Positions 12,665-23,735 of a DNA stretch of 64,000 nt are shown in pieces. The notes below the pieces were generated by a model. It was not told the DNA's origin. It saw nothing but the letters and a program-made list of their open reading frames with translations, and made no database searches. Source of the stretch: Monocercomonoides exilis (lineage: Eukaryota > Preaxostyla > Oxymonadida > Polymastigidae); contig LSRY02000006.1 in NCBI GenBank assembly GCA_001643675.2, positions 188,501-252,500 of the forward strand, given 5' to 3'. The first letter of the stretch is position 1; every line of letters starts with the position of its first letter. Both the position numbers and the translations under genes were made by a program.

Positions 12665-12946
12665 CTGTGTGGGGGAAAATACGGACTTTCATGCTTTTTT
12701 TGCTTAAATCACTAAAAATAGTTTCACTCGTAACTTAATATCACTTTCACAAATTTCAAAAAATTTTTTGATTTTCATATCCGAAAACAGGCTTCATTGA
12801 AATAAAAACAAAAGGAATTGGAGCATTTCACGAACGTCAAAAAATGGTCTCATTTTTATTGTGTTTTTTGAATTCAAAATGTTAATGAAAAGTGCATAAT
12901 TTTTCAATGAAAATGCCTGAAACAAAATATTTTCACTCCGTGTGGG
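12665..12946 (+). repeat. Element B, copy 2 (mirror of copy 1)
   Basis: Reverse-complement partner of 11941-12222. It reads in the same orientation as the copy at 53038-53316, to which it aligns by eye from the GGGGAAAAT terminus to the opposite end at nearly equal length (282 against 279 bp). Confidence 0.7.
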
Positions 12947-13114
12947 CAATTATTTTTGAAATCATAACTTTTTTCGAGGTGTTGTTTTTATTAAATGTTG
13001 TTTGTCATTGGGAAAACCTTTTGAAATCAAATGCAACAACTATCACAATTGTTTAAAAAAACAAATGTTTTTGCTTTTTCTAAGACGGAGATGCCTCAAA
13101 TAAGCCATTTTTCT

Positions 13115-13366
13115 TTCATGTGGGTGATTCTTTTTGAAAAGTCGCAAATGTTTAATTTTCAAATAAATCAAAAATTTCATATTTTGCTCATATTTCTGTT
13201 TCAGCTCACAAATCTCCTCAAGAATGTTTGAAATAACTTTATCAAGAAATTGATACCTTTAAAGTGAAGTTGGATACTTGTTAACAAAATATTTTGCAAA
13301 ATATGAAAATTTTGAAGTATTTGAAAATTAAACATTTGTGACTTTTCAAAAATAATCACCCATATA
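13115..13366 (-). repeat. Short TIR element A, right copy
   Basis: Mirror copy of 11522-11772 with the same terminal inverted repeats; the outer terminus reads ATAATCACCC on this side because of small substitutions. Confidence 0.65.
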
Positions 13367-14182
13367 TATGATCACATTTAGTTTTATAATGATTTTTTAT
13401 TAGTGAAAAGTCGATTTTTTGATCAAAAATTTCAATTTTTTAGCTTTTTCAAATATATGTTTAAATAAGTCCAAATAATGTGTATTTATGATCAAAATTG
13501 TTCAAGCAAGTGAAAAAAGTGAATTTGTGTAGAATTTCCAAAAATGAAAAAATCGACCCAAAATTAATTGATTAGTTAATTAATTTTTATTTTTTCCTGT
13601 GTAAAGCATCATCGCGTATTATCACAATCGGATATAGTCACAAAAAGTTGTGCAAAAACCGATGTGATTATATCCGATTTTGACTGTATTTTGACACATG
13701 AAAACAAAAGTGAAAAAAGCTCATTTTTTCAACTGAATGATAATCAACGTGTATTTTTTAAAAAATAATTTCTGCCTATGAACTACACAAATCTTAATAA
13801 TGAACAAAAACTTCGTGTTGAAAAATTATTGTGGCTTTTTGTTTATTGAAAAAATGTTAAAAATTGAAGGTTAAAAACATTCTCATCGGGTTGAATATCA
13901 ATTTGTCGAATTCAAATACAAAGCACATTTTCTTTTTCAAAAAAGTTTGAAAATTCGAAATTATTCTTTAAAAAAATAAAAAGCAAATGCCAATATTCTT
14001 TTTTAATGGTTAAATATTTTTACAAACGCATTCATATTACACCGAAATTGCAAAAATAAAAACCACAAATAAATAAAAAAACGTAAACAAAAAATTTGAT
14101 CTTTAACTATTATTTGACTAACAATTTCCAATATTTACATAAAAGTTCAACAACAAAAAGCCGTATCCAAGAAGGAACCAAT
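13367..14182. other. Intergenic, AT-rich, one hairpin
   Basis: No coding signal. The one structured item is a near-perfect hairpin at 13626-13679, listed separately. The rest is low-complexity A/T sequence up to the 3' end of the AARSD1 gene. Confidence 0.6.
13626..13679. repeat. 16-bp stem hairpin
   Basis: AATCGGATATAGTCAC (13626-13641) pairs with GTGATTATATCCGATT (13664-13679) with a single G-U, around a 22-nt loop. It is intergenic. The role is unknown: it could be a remnant of a small inverted-repeat element or part of an untranslated region. Confidence 0.6.
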
Positions 14183-16101
14183 CTAAAACACGATTGCTTT
14201 TTCAACTTCAATTATCTCGTCTTTTACTCTATCCGATTCGCGTAAATTATTTCCTTTCCCACTAAACTGGCCATCTTTCCCTCCTCCTTTTCCTTCAACA
14301 ATTGCACAAACCCGTTTCCCCATAATAGCCACCCAGTCTTTTGCCTTTGGCGATGAGTCAGTTGTTGAAACGAAGAAATTCCCTGAATGTGGAAGTGCAG
14401 GATTTGATGGACAAAGCGGAGTATAAGTTATAATGTATCGCAAGTTTGTGGATTTTTCCTTTACAAAATGTTGAATCAAAGGGACAATTGTTGCTTAAAA
14501 ACAAAACACATCGCATCGCAGAAATAAAAAAAAACATGACAATTAAAAAATAATAAATGCATTGTGCAAACATGGAACACGATCCAAATGAAGATGTACA
14601 GGCATAAGGTGAACATCTTTCTCTTCAATGCTTTCCTTTGCGTTTTGCTCTTCATCGTGGTTCTGTTCTTTTTCAATACAATTGCTCAGATGAGATCTGT
14701 TAGAAGCTTCATTTATCATCCGCTCAGCAAGCACTTCAGCATACTCCTCCTCAATCCGTTTTTTTTCTTTTCTGGTATTCGATTCCTTCTCTTGCAACAA
14801 GGAAATTAGTTTTTCATGTTCTGGAGGAGGGCCAGATAAAAGTGATGTCAATGTGCGTTCTCGTTTAATCTAGAAAAAATAAAATGATAGAGAAAATAAG
14901 GTTAGAAAATAGCGAAAACAAAAAATAAAATGACAATAAAAAAAAAAAAACGCAAACCATAAATGTGACTTCTTGATTCAATCTCTCTCCGCTGAGAAAC
15001 CATAATCGTTGAACTCCACTCTTTACATGATCAATCTCTTTAGTGTTTTTAAAAGTAATTCAATGAAAGAAAAAGAAAAAACATAAAAAAATATTTAAAA
15101 ATAAAAAAGAAAACACAAACTTATAAATTTTATCATTCTGAGTTGCGACAAGCTTGAAACATGTGTTCCGCAGCAAGTTGATGCATCAATCTTATTTTAA
15201 TTGAATATGTTTAAAATAATAAAATTTTATGAAAATCATTCATAATTGTTCAGAAAAGCAATGCTTTCAAACATCTTTAATTTCTACAATTTGTACATCA
15301 GATACGCCATCTGGAATTCCCCGAGATCTAATTGTAAATTCAAGTGACGATGGATCATTATACTGAGCTCGCGTGATTTTGTGAATAATGACGGGATTAT
15401 TATTTAGAATTGCTTTGTTGCACAAATCGTCAAGCATCGAGATGGTTGAATCTAATTGCATCGATAAATCTGAAGAGGCTACTCGTGAGGAGGATGGACA
15501 ATCTGGACAAGTGGAGGAAGACGCAGATAATGATGATACCACCAACTTTTCTGAAGAATTATTGATTTCTTGAGATGAATTCTCAGAATTCTGCGAAGAT
15601 TTTTCATTTTCATGTAAAGTTTTTGGCTTTATTAATGATAAATCAACAGAACACGGACCGGCTTCTGTCATTTGCCAGGAAACTGTTTGGAGATTAAAAT
15701 GATCCATTGAAATAGCAGAAATAAGATGCTGTGCTGAATGCTGTTGACTATGATCAAATCTTATTTTTCCGTTCACTACGCCTATGACAACTTTCCCTTC
15801 CTCCCACTTCGATGGAAGTCGAAGAAGATGCTCAATATTTCCATCAACCCTTTTCTTTATTGCTTCAACTGCAATTCCATCAAGCTGTATTAAAATTTAA
15901 ATCATTAAGCTATTATTCTCAGTGAGCTCATACTGTTCCCTTATCTTCGAGTTGTCCACCATCTTCTGGGCGAAAAAGCGTTTTCAATAAAACAACACTA
16001 AAGACTTCTCCAAGTTCTGCGCTGGATCCTTTTGTCTTCTTTTTACCATTCTCAACTTTGATGCAACTAACAACAGTTGATGTGAAGCTCAAGTCTTCCA
16101 T
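14183..16101 (-). CDS. AARSD1: Alanyl-tRNA editing protein AARSD1/AlaX-like
   Basis: Six exons on the minus strand: 15934-16101, 15273-15884, 15121-15190, 14958-15037, 14572-14869 and 14183-14493 (512 residues). Every junction is GT-AG and in phase, and the order of homologous blocks matches vertebrate AARSD1. The protein should be a free-standing editing enzyme hydrolysing mischarged Ser/Gly-tRNA(Ala) in the cytosol. Visible motifs are FTSTVVSC; FRPEDGGQLEDKG, a variant of the usual PxGGGQPxDxG; the zinc ligands H101/H105 (HSQQH) and C266/H270 (CCGTH); FLSGER; and the C-terminal VEGKGGGKDGQFSGKG, typical of the AARSD1/AlaRS C-terminal region. A Ser/Glu/Asn-rich insert of about 60 residues (around 140-200) is unusual. 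The start is ATG at 16101; a second in-frame ATG six codons upstream at 16119 is possible. Confidence 0.93.
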
Positions 16102-16484
16102 TTTTCCTTGTTTTTGCAAAATTAAAAAAAAAATTCTGTATCAAAAATTTCTAAATTATTCATTCAATAATTTTTTAATGTGAACAACAATTCTTTTCAT
16201 GGTACTTATCTGAATGATTGATAAACAAATATTTCAATGCATGGATTCTTTATATTTTGAATATTTCTAATAATAAGATTTCGATAAGTCAAATGAAAAC
16301 AATCAGAAAAGATTTTTCCATTCAAAAATCAAATTTGTATGCAAAGCGTTTTGTTCACAAAAATTGCAGAAACAAATCAATTTAAAAATAATCGCTTTTG
16401 GAGCAAACAGAAATTAAATTATTGTTTTTCATGAAATGTTCATTGGTTGAAAAATTATTTTCTTTCAAAAAAAAAAAAAAATCA

Positions 16485-16699
16485 AAAAGAGGGTCGCTGA
16501 AGGAATCGAACCTTCGACCTGGAAAGATCATCGATAAATCATCAATGAAGAGTAGACCATCTTCCACCCAATCATACCACTAGACTAAGTGACCCTCAAA
16601 ACACGCAAATTTTTATTTTGATCTGCATTTTGTTCGCAATCAATATGAAAGAGTATGAAAAATTTGATTCAATTACATCATGGGTAATATTTTGGAAAT
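16485..16699 (-). repeat. Inverted repeat copy 2 (tRNA-like gene plus upstream flank)
   Basis: Reverse-complement partner of 10640-10855, sharing the tRNA-like gene and about 100 bp of upstream sequence. Together the two repeats enclose 5.6 kb. Confidence 0.75.
16491..16594 (-). tRNA. Second tRNA-like copy, probably degenerate
   Basis: Same 104-nt length, A box, perfect B box and downstream T-run as the copy at 10745. The acceptor stem GGTCACT/AGCGACC has one A-C mismatch. The anticodon-side half of the insert differs strongly from copy 1, while the D arm, T arm and the 3' half of the insert are nearly identical. This is consistent with a pseudogene, or with a tRNA whose anticodon region has diverged. 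Confidence 0.5.
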
Positions 16700-16875
16700 T
16701 CGTAAATTCTACTATAACCTCGCTGTCGACATTCAAAATTGAGCATAAACACATAATTTTGAGTGATTCTGAAAGCAGTCACAATCGGATATTTCAGAAC
16801 ATAAACGAGATAAGGAAAAAGCGAAAGTCTTCCGTAATTAACTTTTCTTCAATAATATAGTGAAAAATCCACTTT

Positions 16876-19800
16876 TCATTCTTCGAATATTTTTGAATTT
16901 GGATATTGTTCTCGAGCTCTTCGAAGTTGTTTTTGAAAAGCAGATGGAAGCGAATCATGCTCATATATGCATTTGATAACCAGTGCGACGTTCTGACAAA
17001 CTGCTTCGCTGTACCCGACTGACTGTGTTATCAGCCGAGTGAGTGAGTCCATAATGTTCAACCCTCTGCACCGCTCTTTCTGGGAGTCATTCATCGACGC
17101 CACTGACCCAACAAGCGTCGCTGTGAGGTGCACTCTGATCTCCTCCAAATCTTTGTCGCCTCTGAAGGCGTTTCCTCTGTGGTCGTCTGACGACCGAACA
17201 ACCGGCCACAACTCTTCGGTCGAGTCCAAGTAGAACATCAGCACCTCATCCAGAATCACCAGGCCGTCGCCTGCCAAGAAATGCGCATGGAACGGAGGCG
17301 TGGATACCAGCTGTGCCAGAGCTCCCGTTCCGTACCGCACAATCACAGGGTGCGTGCGATGGTGCGCATCAAGCGCCTTCAGAATAGAACTCACTGCATT
17401 CAGCCCGCCAATCACTTTTCTGTTCTTTGGAATGAAGCTGAGCCCAAACACGGCTCCCAGCAGCTGCTGCGTGAAGTCCGGGTTCGTCTCACAATAGGAA
17501 CTCAACAGAAATCCTAGCAGTGGAACAACATCGCTGGTCTCGAGATCGACTCTTGTCTGCTTGTGATGTAGGCACATGGATGCCAGCACACCCACTGCAG
17601 AGGTTAGTGTGTCCAATGGAAACTTCTTGTAGTCTGTGATGATGCCTGCGACCACAGCAAGCACATTCACCTTGTACAGCAGAGGCAGATAGTCCATCGT
17701 CTGGCTCGCGTAGAAGTGGAGGATGCTGCAGCTGCGTGTGACGACAGCCTCATCCACGTCGTGGTGGATGTCCACCAGCCGCACAAGTAGCGGAATCGCC
17801 GTGATGGCCTCCCGCCCAACCGCCAAGCGCCCGTCGAGCGTGTCCAGGCAGTTGCACAGGATGCTCAGTGCATTCCTCACAATCACATAGAACCCGTCTT
17901 TGTAGTCGCTGGCGATGCGAAAGAGATCAGGAACAGCACTCCGCACCACCAGCGTCTTGCATACCGTCGAATGATTAGTCAGATGGACCAGCGCACCAGT
18001 TGTGAGGCGGATGAGATCGTCGTCTTCAAAGGGGTACTTCCGCAGCTGGCTGATTAGCACTTTCTCTCCCCTCACCTTCAGAATGTGCTGCAGATCTGCC
18101 TCTGACGTCGACAGCTGGTAGAGAAATCCAGTCAGATACCTCACAGTGAAGATGTCAATATGCGCCATGGACTCCATCCGCTGCACCACAGAGTCCATAA
18201 TGTCCTGCTCCAGGATGATCGCCCGGCACTGCGGCGTCGACGAGAGAAAGCAGATCATCTCTGAGAAGCCCAGCACGATGCTCAGCCCTTTCAACTCCTT
18301 CGTGAAGTACGGTGCAAGTGCTGTGATCACCCCGTGCTTGATGAATGCCTCGTGGTTCTCCTTCATCCGCGACAGCATCGCCAATGTGTTCATCAGCTCC
18401 TGCAGTTTCCCTTCGCTTTTGTTCAGTAGCTGATTCAGCAGAAGATAAATGAGCTCTTCATCAGCCATGATCCGCACTTTGCACACAGCTGAGCGGTTGA
18501 AAAACAGCATCATCAGTCGCATATTCGCATTAATAATCGCCTTTTCTTCGCCTGCCTTCAGCGCATTCTTGAGCCGATCAACCACACTTCTGATGATATC
18601 ATCCACAGCTTTTAGTCCTTTCGTCTTCGACGCGTTTGTCAAATACCCAAGCGGATCCTTATGCCTCGCTGCGAGTATCTTTCGTGTTGTTGGCTCAGCT
18701 CCTTTCATCAGGTCGACCTCCACAAGATTCGCAGCCACAAGCATCGGCTTCTCCTTCAGCTCTTCTGCCTTCTCGTCCATCAGATCACGCAGCTCGTGGA
18801 AGAGGCCAGCCACCGCGTCTGTCTGCGCTCTGTTCTTCGCCGTCTCACTCAGATTAACCTGATTCGCATCTGTTATCAGCGCCTTCTCACCAGCTTCTTC
18901 AGCAGCGAAAAAGGGCTGCAAGTCAATCAGCGCTGCATCAAGTGCTTCGTAGTCGCCTTCTCCTTTCGTCTGCACATCAATATCAAGCACACCAAACTCA
19001 TCGTCTTCCTCGTGTTTGACTGGCATGTACCCTTCTTGTTCTTCTGCCTGCCCTTCCTTCGCCTGCGACTGCTGGATCGTCTTTTGAGTTTGCTGCGCAT
19101 CTTTGTCTTTGTTTTCGTTCTCTTGTGCGTCTTGCTGTTCTTTGGCTCCTCTTTCTTTTTCGGCTGTATCTCCTTCTTTGCCTTCTCCTTTTTGCTCGTC
19201 TTCTTTTCCTCCTTGTTTTTCATTTTCAGTCTGCCCTTTTGCTTCATCCCCTTCCAACTTCTCTTTAGTCTCTTCAACTTTTCCTCTCTTTTTCTCTTCC
19301 TCCTCTTTATGCTGCTCCATCCGTTCAAAATTTGTCGGAACAAAGTCTGCCTCCACTTCAATCTCCAACTCATTCGCTGTGATTGGATCTTCTCTTGCTC
19401 TCTTCGCTGCAGCTGCCGCTTCTTCCTCTGCCTTCTGCCTCCGCTTGTGCTCATCAACAACTGACAGGCCCTGGTTGCGGCCCTTTCCCATCTTCTCCAG
19501 CCAATCTCTCCTCTGTTTGTCGAGTGCCTCTATCACATCAATCAACACATCCTCCACAATGATGTACCCTTCCTCGTCTTCAACACCCCGAAGCCACTGC
19601 TCCAGAAGAAGCAGCTGTTTCCCAACTTCACTCAGAGGCTGGAACTCCTTCTTTTTCTTCGGCTTCTTTCGCTTTCGCAATCGAACTGGATTTCCTTCTG
19701 GATGCTGTGCGTACGGAAGAATCTCCCATTTTTTCACTTTTCTTTTCTCGCGAATTTTCTTTCTCCATTTCTTTGCTTCTTTATTTGGCTTTGGCAGTAT

Positions 19801-20645
19801 GGCAGCAACAGCAACTGCGCCTCTACCCGATGGATCTTCTTCTGCTCCTTTTTCGCCCGCTTCACATGGAACCCATTTCTCCACTTCTTCTTCCACAATC
19901 ACTTCCACAGCTGCCATCTGTTCGTCTCCTGCTTCATCAGCATTAATCCATTCCGACTTTGATGGATTTGAAGATAAAGGTCCAAACGATCCTGCTCCAA
20001 GCGCTTCATCTTCCAATTCTTCTAATGTCACCCATTTGTATTCCCAATCTTCTTCTCCGCTAACTTCACTTTGAAGTTTTATTCTGCTGAAATGATCATC
20101 AGTTCCGTCAAGTTCTCCCTTTTCAAGGTTAATTCTTTCACCTTCTTCAGCTAATTGCTCATTCACATCTGTGATTTGACATCTTAAATCCAAAAATATT
20201 CGTTGAACATATCCGATATCATACAGCCTATTTGGAGAAAATGTTATTGAAGGGGTGTCTTGCTTTTTTGATGATTGTTCACCAAGTTTCTTTGCTAATA
20301 ATTGTTGTCTCTGCGCTTCATTTTTCTGACTAATTTCATGTAATTGCATGTATCTATTTCTTAGTGCTTCAACAGTAAAAGCAGAAAAATCTTGCTGTCT
20401 CATAACATAGCGCCTCCAGTCATCAATATCAAATTTCTCTCCATTTTCATCCAACATTGCTATACTTATTTTTCTGAATATACGAGGATTACCGATGCGA
20501 ATTTCATCAAAATTGCGCGAATGAAATTCTATAAATTGCTGAGGAAACTGCTCTGATTCTTGTATTTGTTTCCCATCTATAAAATTAGCAGAAATAAAGC
20601 GTAATTTAAATTAAATTTCAAATTACAATAAATACCATCAATCAT
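16876..20645 (-). CDS. Armadillo-repeat protein with acidic/charged N-terminal half
   Basis: Two exons: a 10-nt first exon at 20636-20645 (ATG ATT GAT G) and 16876-20576, with a 59-nt GTATTT...TATAG intron, giving 1,236 residues. The small first exon is inferred: the main frame stays open upstream of its first ATG (20457) back to the acceptor at 20577 and reads sensibly (IGNPRIFRKISIAMLDENG). Residues to about 700 are charged, with basic KKKEF-type, Glu-rich and Gln-rich blocks. From about 700 to 1,230 there are repeated helical units in armadillo style (LLNQLLNKSEGKLQELMNTL, GALVHLTNHSTVCKTLV, NALSILCNCLDTLDGRLAVG, GVLASMCLHHKQTRVDLETS), suggesting a protein-binding solenoid. No specific orthologue was recognised. 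It is divergently arranged with the next gene (159 bp between starts). Confidence 0.85.
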
Positions 20646-20804
20646 GCGTCAAAATTCATAAAACAAAAATGATAGATCATGGGCTACATTATTAAATTTC
20701 AATTAACACAGCAACCATTAACAAATTATTTAAGCAAATAATTAAGCAAACGCTGATTGTTGTGCGACAACGGGAATACATATTTTAAAACATTTCTTAC
20801 CATC

Positions 20805-23735
20805 ATGGGATTGACTCAGAGTATTCAGGAAAAGAGAGATTACATTGTTTCTTATATCGAAGAGACGCATCTTGATTCTTTTCCTCTTTCGAGACTTTGT
20901 GATTTGAAAAGCAATTCAGAATATGTTCTTCAAGAAAAATCTTGCATGAAACTTACAAATTTAACGAAACTATTGCCATTTGACAGTGAAAGCCATTGTT
21001 TGATGAAAATGTTTGCACTTTTTGACGAAAAGAAAGCTGGGTATGAACACCAATATATAATGTTATTATTATTTATATTTTTATCTCAGATTTATAAATG
21101 AATCTCAGATCTTTTTCCCTTTGATAATGTTTAATAAGTTCGCCACACTTTCAGAAAAGCTTGAAGGTATTTTTATCTATATATTTTTGAAAATATCGTT
21201 AATTATTGTATGACTTTCTATTTTTTGGAATCAGCGATATTCATGGAACATTTTAATTCCTTAAATCATTTCATGACATTAAATTCCGTATTGTTCATTG
21301 GGAAATGTTCTTTATTTGCCTCTTCTTCAGTTCAGAATGATGAGCAAGTTTTGGAAATTCTGATGGAGGAATTGAAAAACATGAAAGAGGAAAGCATGGA
21401 TAAAATTGGTTATGAGACATTTAAAGCCATTGTTTTAAAGCATAAGGAATTTCTTGATCCAAGAATGGATAATAATGAAACAGATAGAAGTCAAATTTTG
21501 CCGATAATTAATGAAACGAAGGCGGACATTGAAACCAAAAAAGCACAAGATGCCACCGATGTTTGTTTGAAAAAGATCGATTCAAATTGTGAAGCACATC
21601 TTGAAAACGAAGCGCGATCTGAAGAAAGCCAAAAAAATGAGCAAAAAGGAACTAATGATGAAGAAAATTCAGATTCTAATTTTAAATCACAAACTCTTTC
21701 TTCTGATTCTCTTATGCATTCTGTAGCAGATTCCGTTCATTCTCAACTATCTTCTGATATTTCTTTTACGAATCTTGATTCACCTTCTTTCTCTAAAGAT
21801 CATAAAAGCAAATCTCAGGATGCGTCTTCATCTCCTTTGCCTCAAAGTAACTCAAATTCGAATTCTTCTCCCTCTCCAAAAACCAACCCACACAATAACA
21901 CCTCTTCCACCCAACCTCATCTTTTGAGTGTTTCTTCTTCTCTTTCTCTTTCTTCTTCTGAAAACACAAACCGCCCCAGCCCTTCTGCCAGCCCTGGCTC
22001 CACCGCCGGCTTCTGCGAGTGGCAGCACAACGAAGAAGATGCTGACTCCTACGTCGAATGGACAGCTCTTTCAGGCAACCAGCATGTCACAGCAAGCAAC
22101 ACAGATGTGTCAAGAGCAGATTCTCGTGAATTGCTCTGGCCATCTTCTGCTTCTTCTTCTTCGCCTCTGATGCATCCTTCGATATCTGGCGTCTCATCAG
22201 GTGCCTTCTTTGCACACGCAGAAGGCAGAGAATCGCTTTCTCAGTCGCCTTCTGCTTCTTCGTATGGAACACCGCCCATTTTGGAAATTGCCTCTTCTTC
22301 CTCTTTCATCCCTGTCTCTGCACTTTCATCTGCATTTATGCAAACACCTGCTGGCTTAGCACCTTCTTCAACACCTTTGACTCTTTCATTCCCATCATCA
22401 TCATCTTCTTCTTCATCGTCATCTTCTTCTTCCTCTTCCTCTTCTCATTCTACTTCTTCTCTGTCCCTTGTGCCACATGACCTTTCACTTCCCCAGTTTT
22501 CCCCTCCTCCCGCACCTCAGCAAACACCCGCGCACGTCACCTCTCATTTAGCAACCAATGCCTCCTCCTCCGCCCTTCCTCCTCCACCATCTCCACCTCA
22601 ATCATCAACCTTCTCTGAGAATGCTTCTACGCCAATTGCGCTTTCTTCTTCTTCTTCTTCCTCTTCCTCTTCTTCTTCTTCTTCCTCCTCTCACTCTTCT
22701 TCTTCCTCCTCTTTCACCTCCAATCCTCAGCCCCATCTGCCAAAGGCTCGCCGGCTGGCGATGAGAGTCGATTCGATCGATGCTTCTGATTCAACCGATG
22801 ATTTGTTGTTGCAATCACAAAATTTCAATCAAACACACAAGAAAATAAATGCAGAGGAAAAGAGCTTTTCTTTCAGTCAGTTTTCGTCTCATCGTCCTTC
22901 CCATTCGTTTTCGTCGTCTTCGCTGCATACTTCTTCGAATGATGACACAGGCAGAAATGGCATATCTGAACACGCAGGCATGCTATCAACTCATTCAAGG
23001 AGTGATTCTTCTTCAGATACAACTTCTCATTCCTCCTCTTCCTTTTCCTCTTCTTCCTCGCTACAATCAACATCTGACGACAACCAATCTGAGCAGAGCC
23101 AACAAACATCCACCGACCACCCCCACCATTCCCCTCAGAACTCCTCCTCGTTCTCCTTCCTTGTGCACCACAAGCATAACCCTTCGTCTGCCTCTGTCGA
23201 ATCTCTCTTCTCCAACCCGCGCTTCATCCCCACCCCTGCCCTCACATACGAAAGCACCCAGCTCGGCAAACCAGACCCGATCCCGTCTGCACGTATTGAC
23301 TGGAAGCATAAGAAGCAATCGTCCTCTGCGCTGATGTATTCAACGTCTTCTTTGTTGTCTTCAGATTCGCTTGGGACGTTTGACCAGCAAAATGACGAAG
23401 ATTGCTTTTCGCATTCGGAAGACGACAGCATGCTGGCAGATGTGACGCCGCCAGGACTGCCATCATCAGCATCTTATTCATATTCTTTTGATAATGGTGC
23501 TTCTTCATCATCATCTTTGTCAGCTTCTTCTTTTTCATTGGAATCTGACTCAGGTCACGCCAGTTCTGATTCTATTTCTCATTCTGAGACATTCCCTATC
23601 ACACCCACGTCGCAGACACCGCCCCCTCCACCTTCTCCTTCCTCTCCTTTTCTTTCTCTGTCAATGCACTCAGAATCTTCGTCTTCACCAGAGCATTCGA
23701 GCTGCTTTTCTGATGATGGAGTAACGCCACTTTGA
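20805..23735 (+). CDS. Probable N-myristoylated, degenerate EF-hand protein with Ser-rich tail
   Basis: Three exons: 20805-21040, 21090-21166 and 21235-23735 (937 residues), separated by 48- and 68-nt GT-AG introns. The start at 20805 gives MGLTQS, which fits the N-myristoylation pattern MGxxxS; an ATG 16 codons upstream (20757) would destroy it. Residues 1 to about 170 look like a calcineurin-B/NCS-type helical fold: KMFALFDEKKAGFINESQIF resembles an EF-hand whose calcium loop has lost most acidic ligands, followed by KLEAIFMEHF. From about 230 on, the chain is very rich in Ser, Pro and Thr with long serine runs, so it is likely disordered. It could act as a membrane-tethered adaptor. The exact family was not identified. 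Confidence 0.75.

Larger units (their letters stand above)
11522..13366. repeat. Nested palindrome, arms about 0.9 kb
   Basis: Almost every base from 11522 to about 12400 is repeated in reverse complement from about 12487 to 13366, with a symmetry centre near 12443 and about 80 bp of unpaired spacer. Each arm contains one element A and one element B, and the centre is itself a third inverted-repeat unit (12318-12573). The 66-codon open frames at 11656-11856 and 13031-13231 are mirror copies of each other and are not considered genes. Confidence 0.9.

Noticed and set aside
11656-13231. Two identical 66-codon frames in mirror positions
   Set aside because: They are identical only because they lie in the palindrome arms; A/T-rich, no coding character, overlapping element termini.
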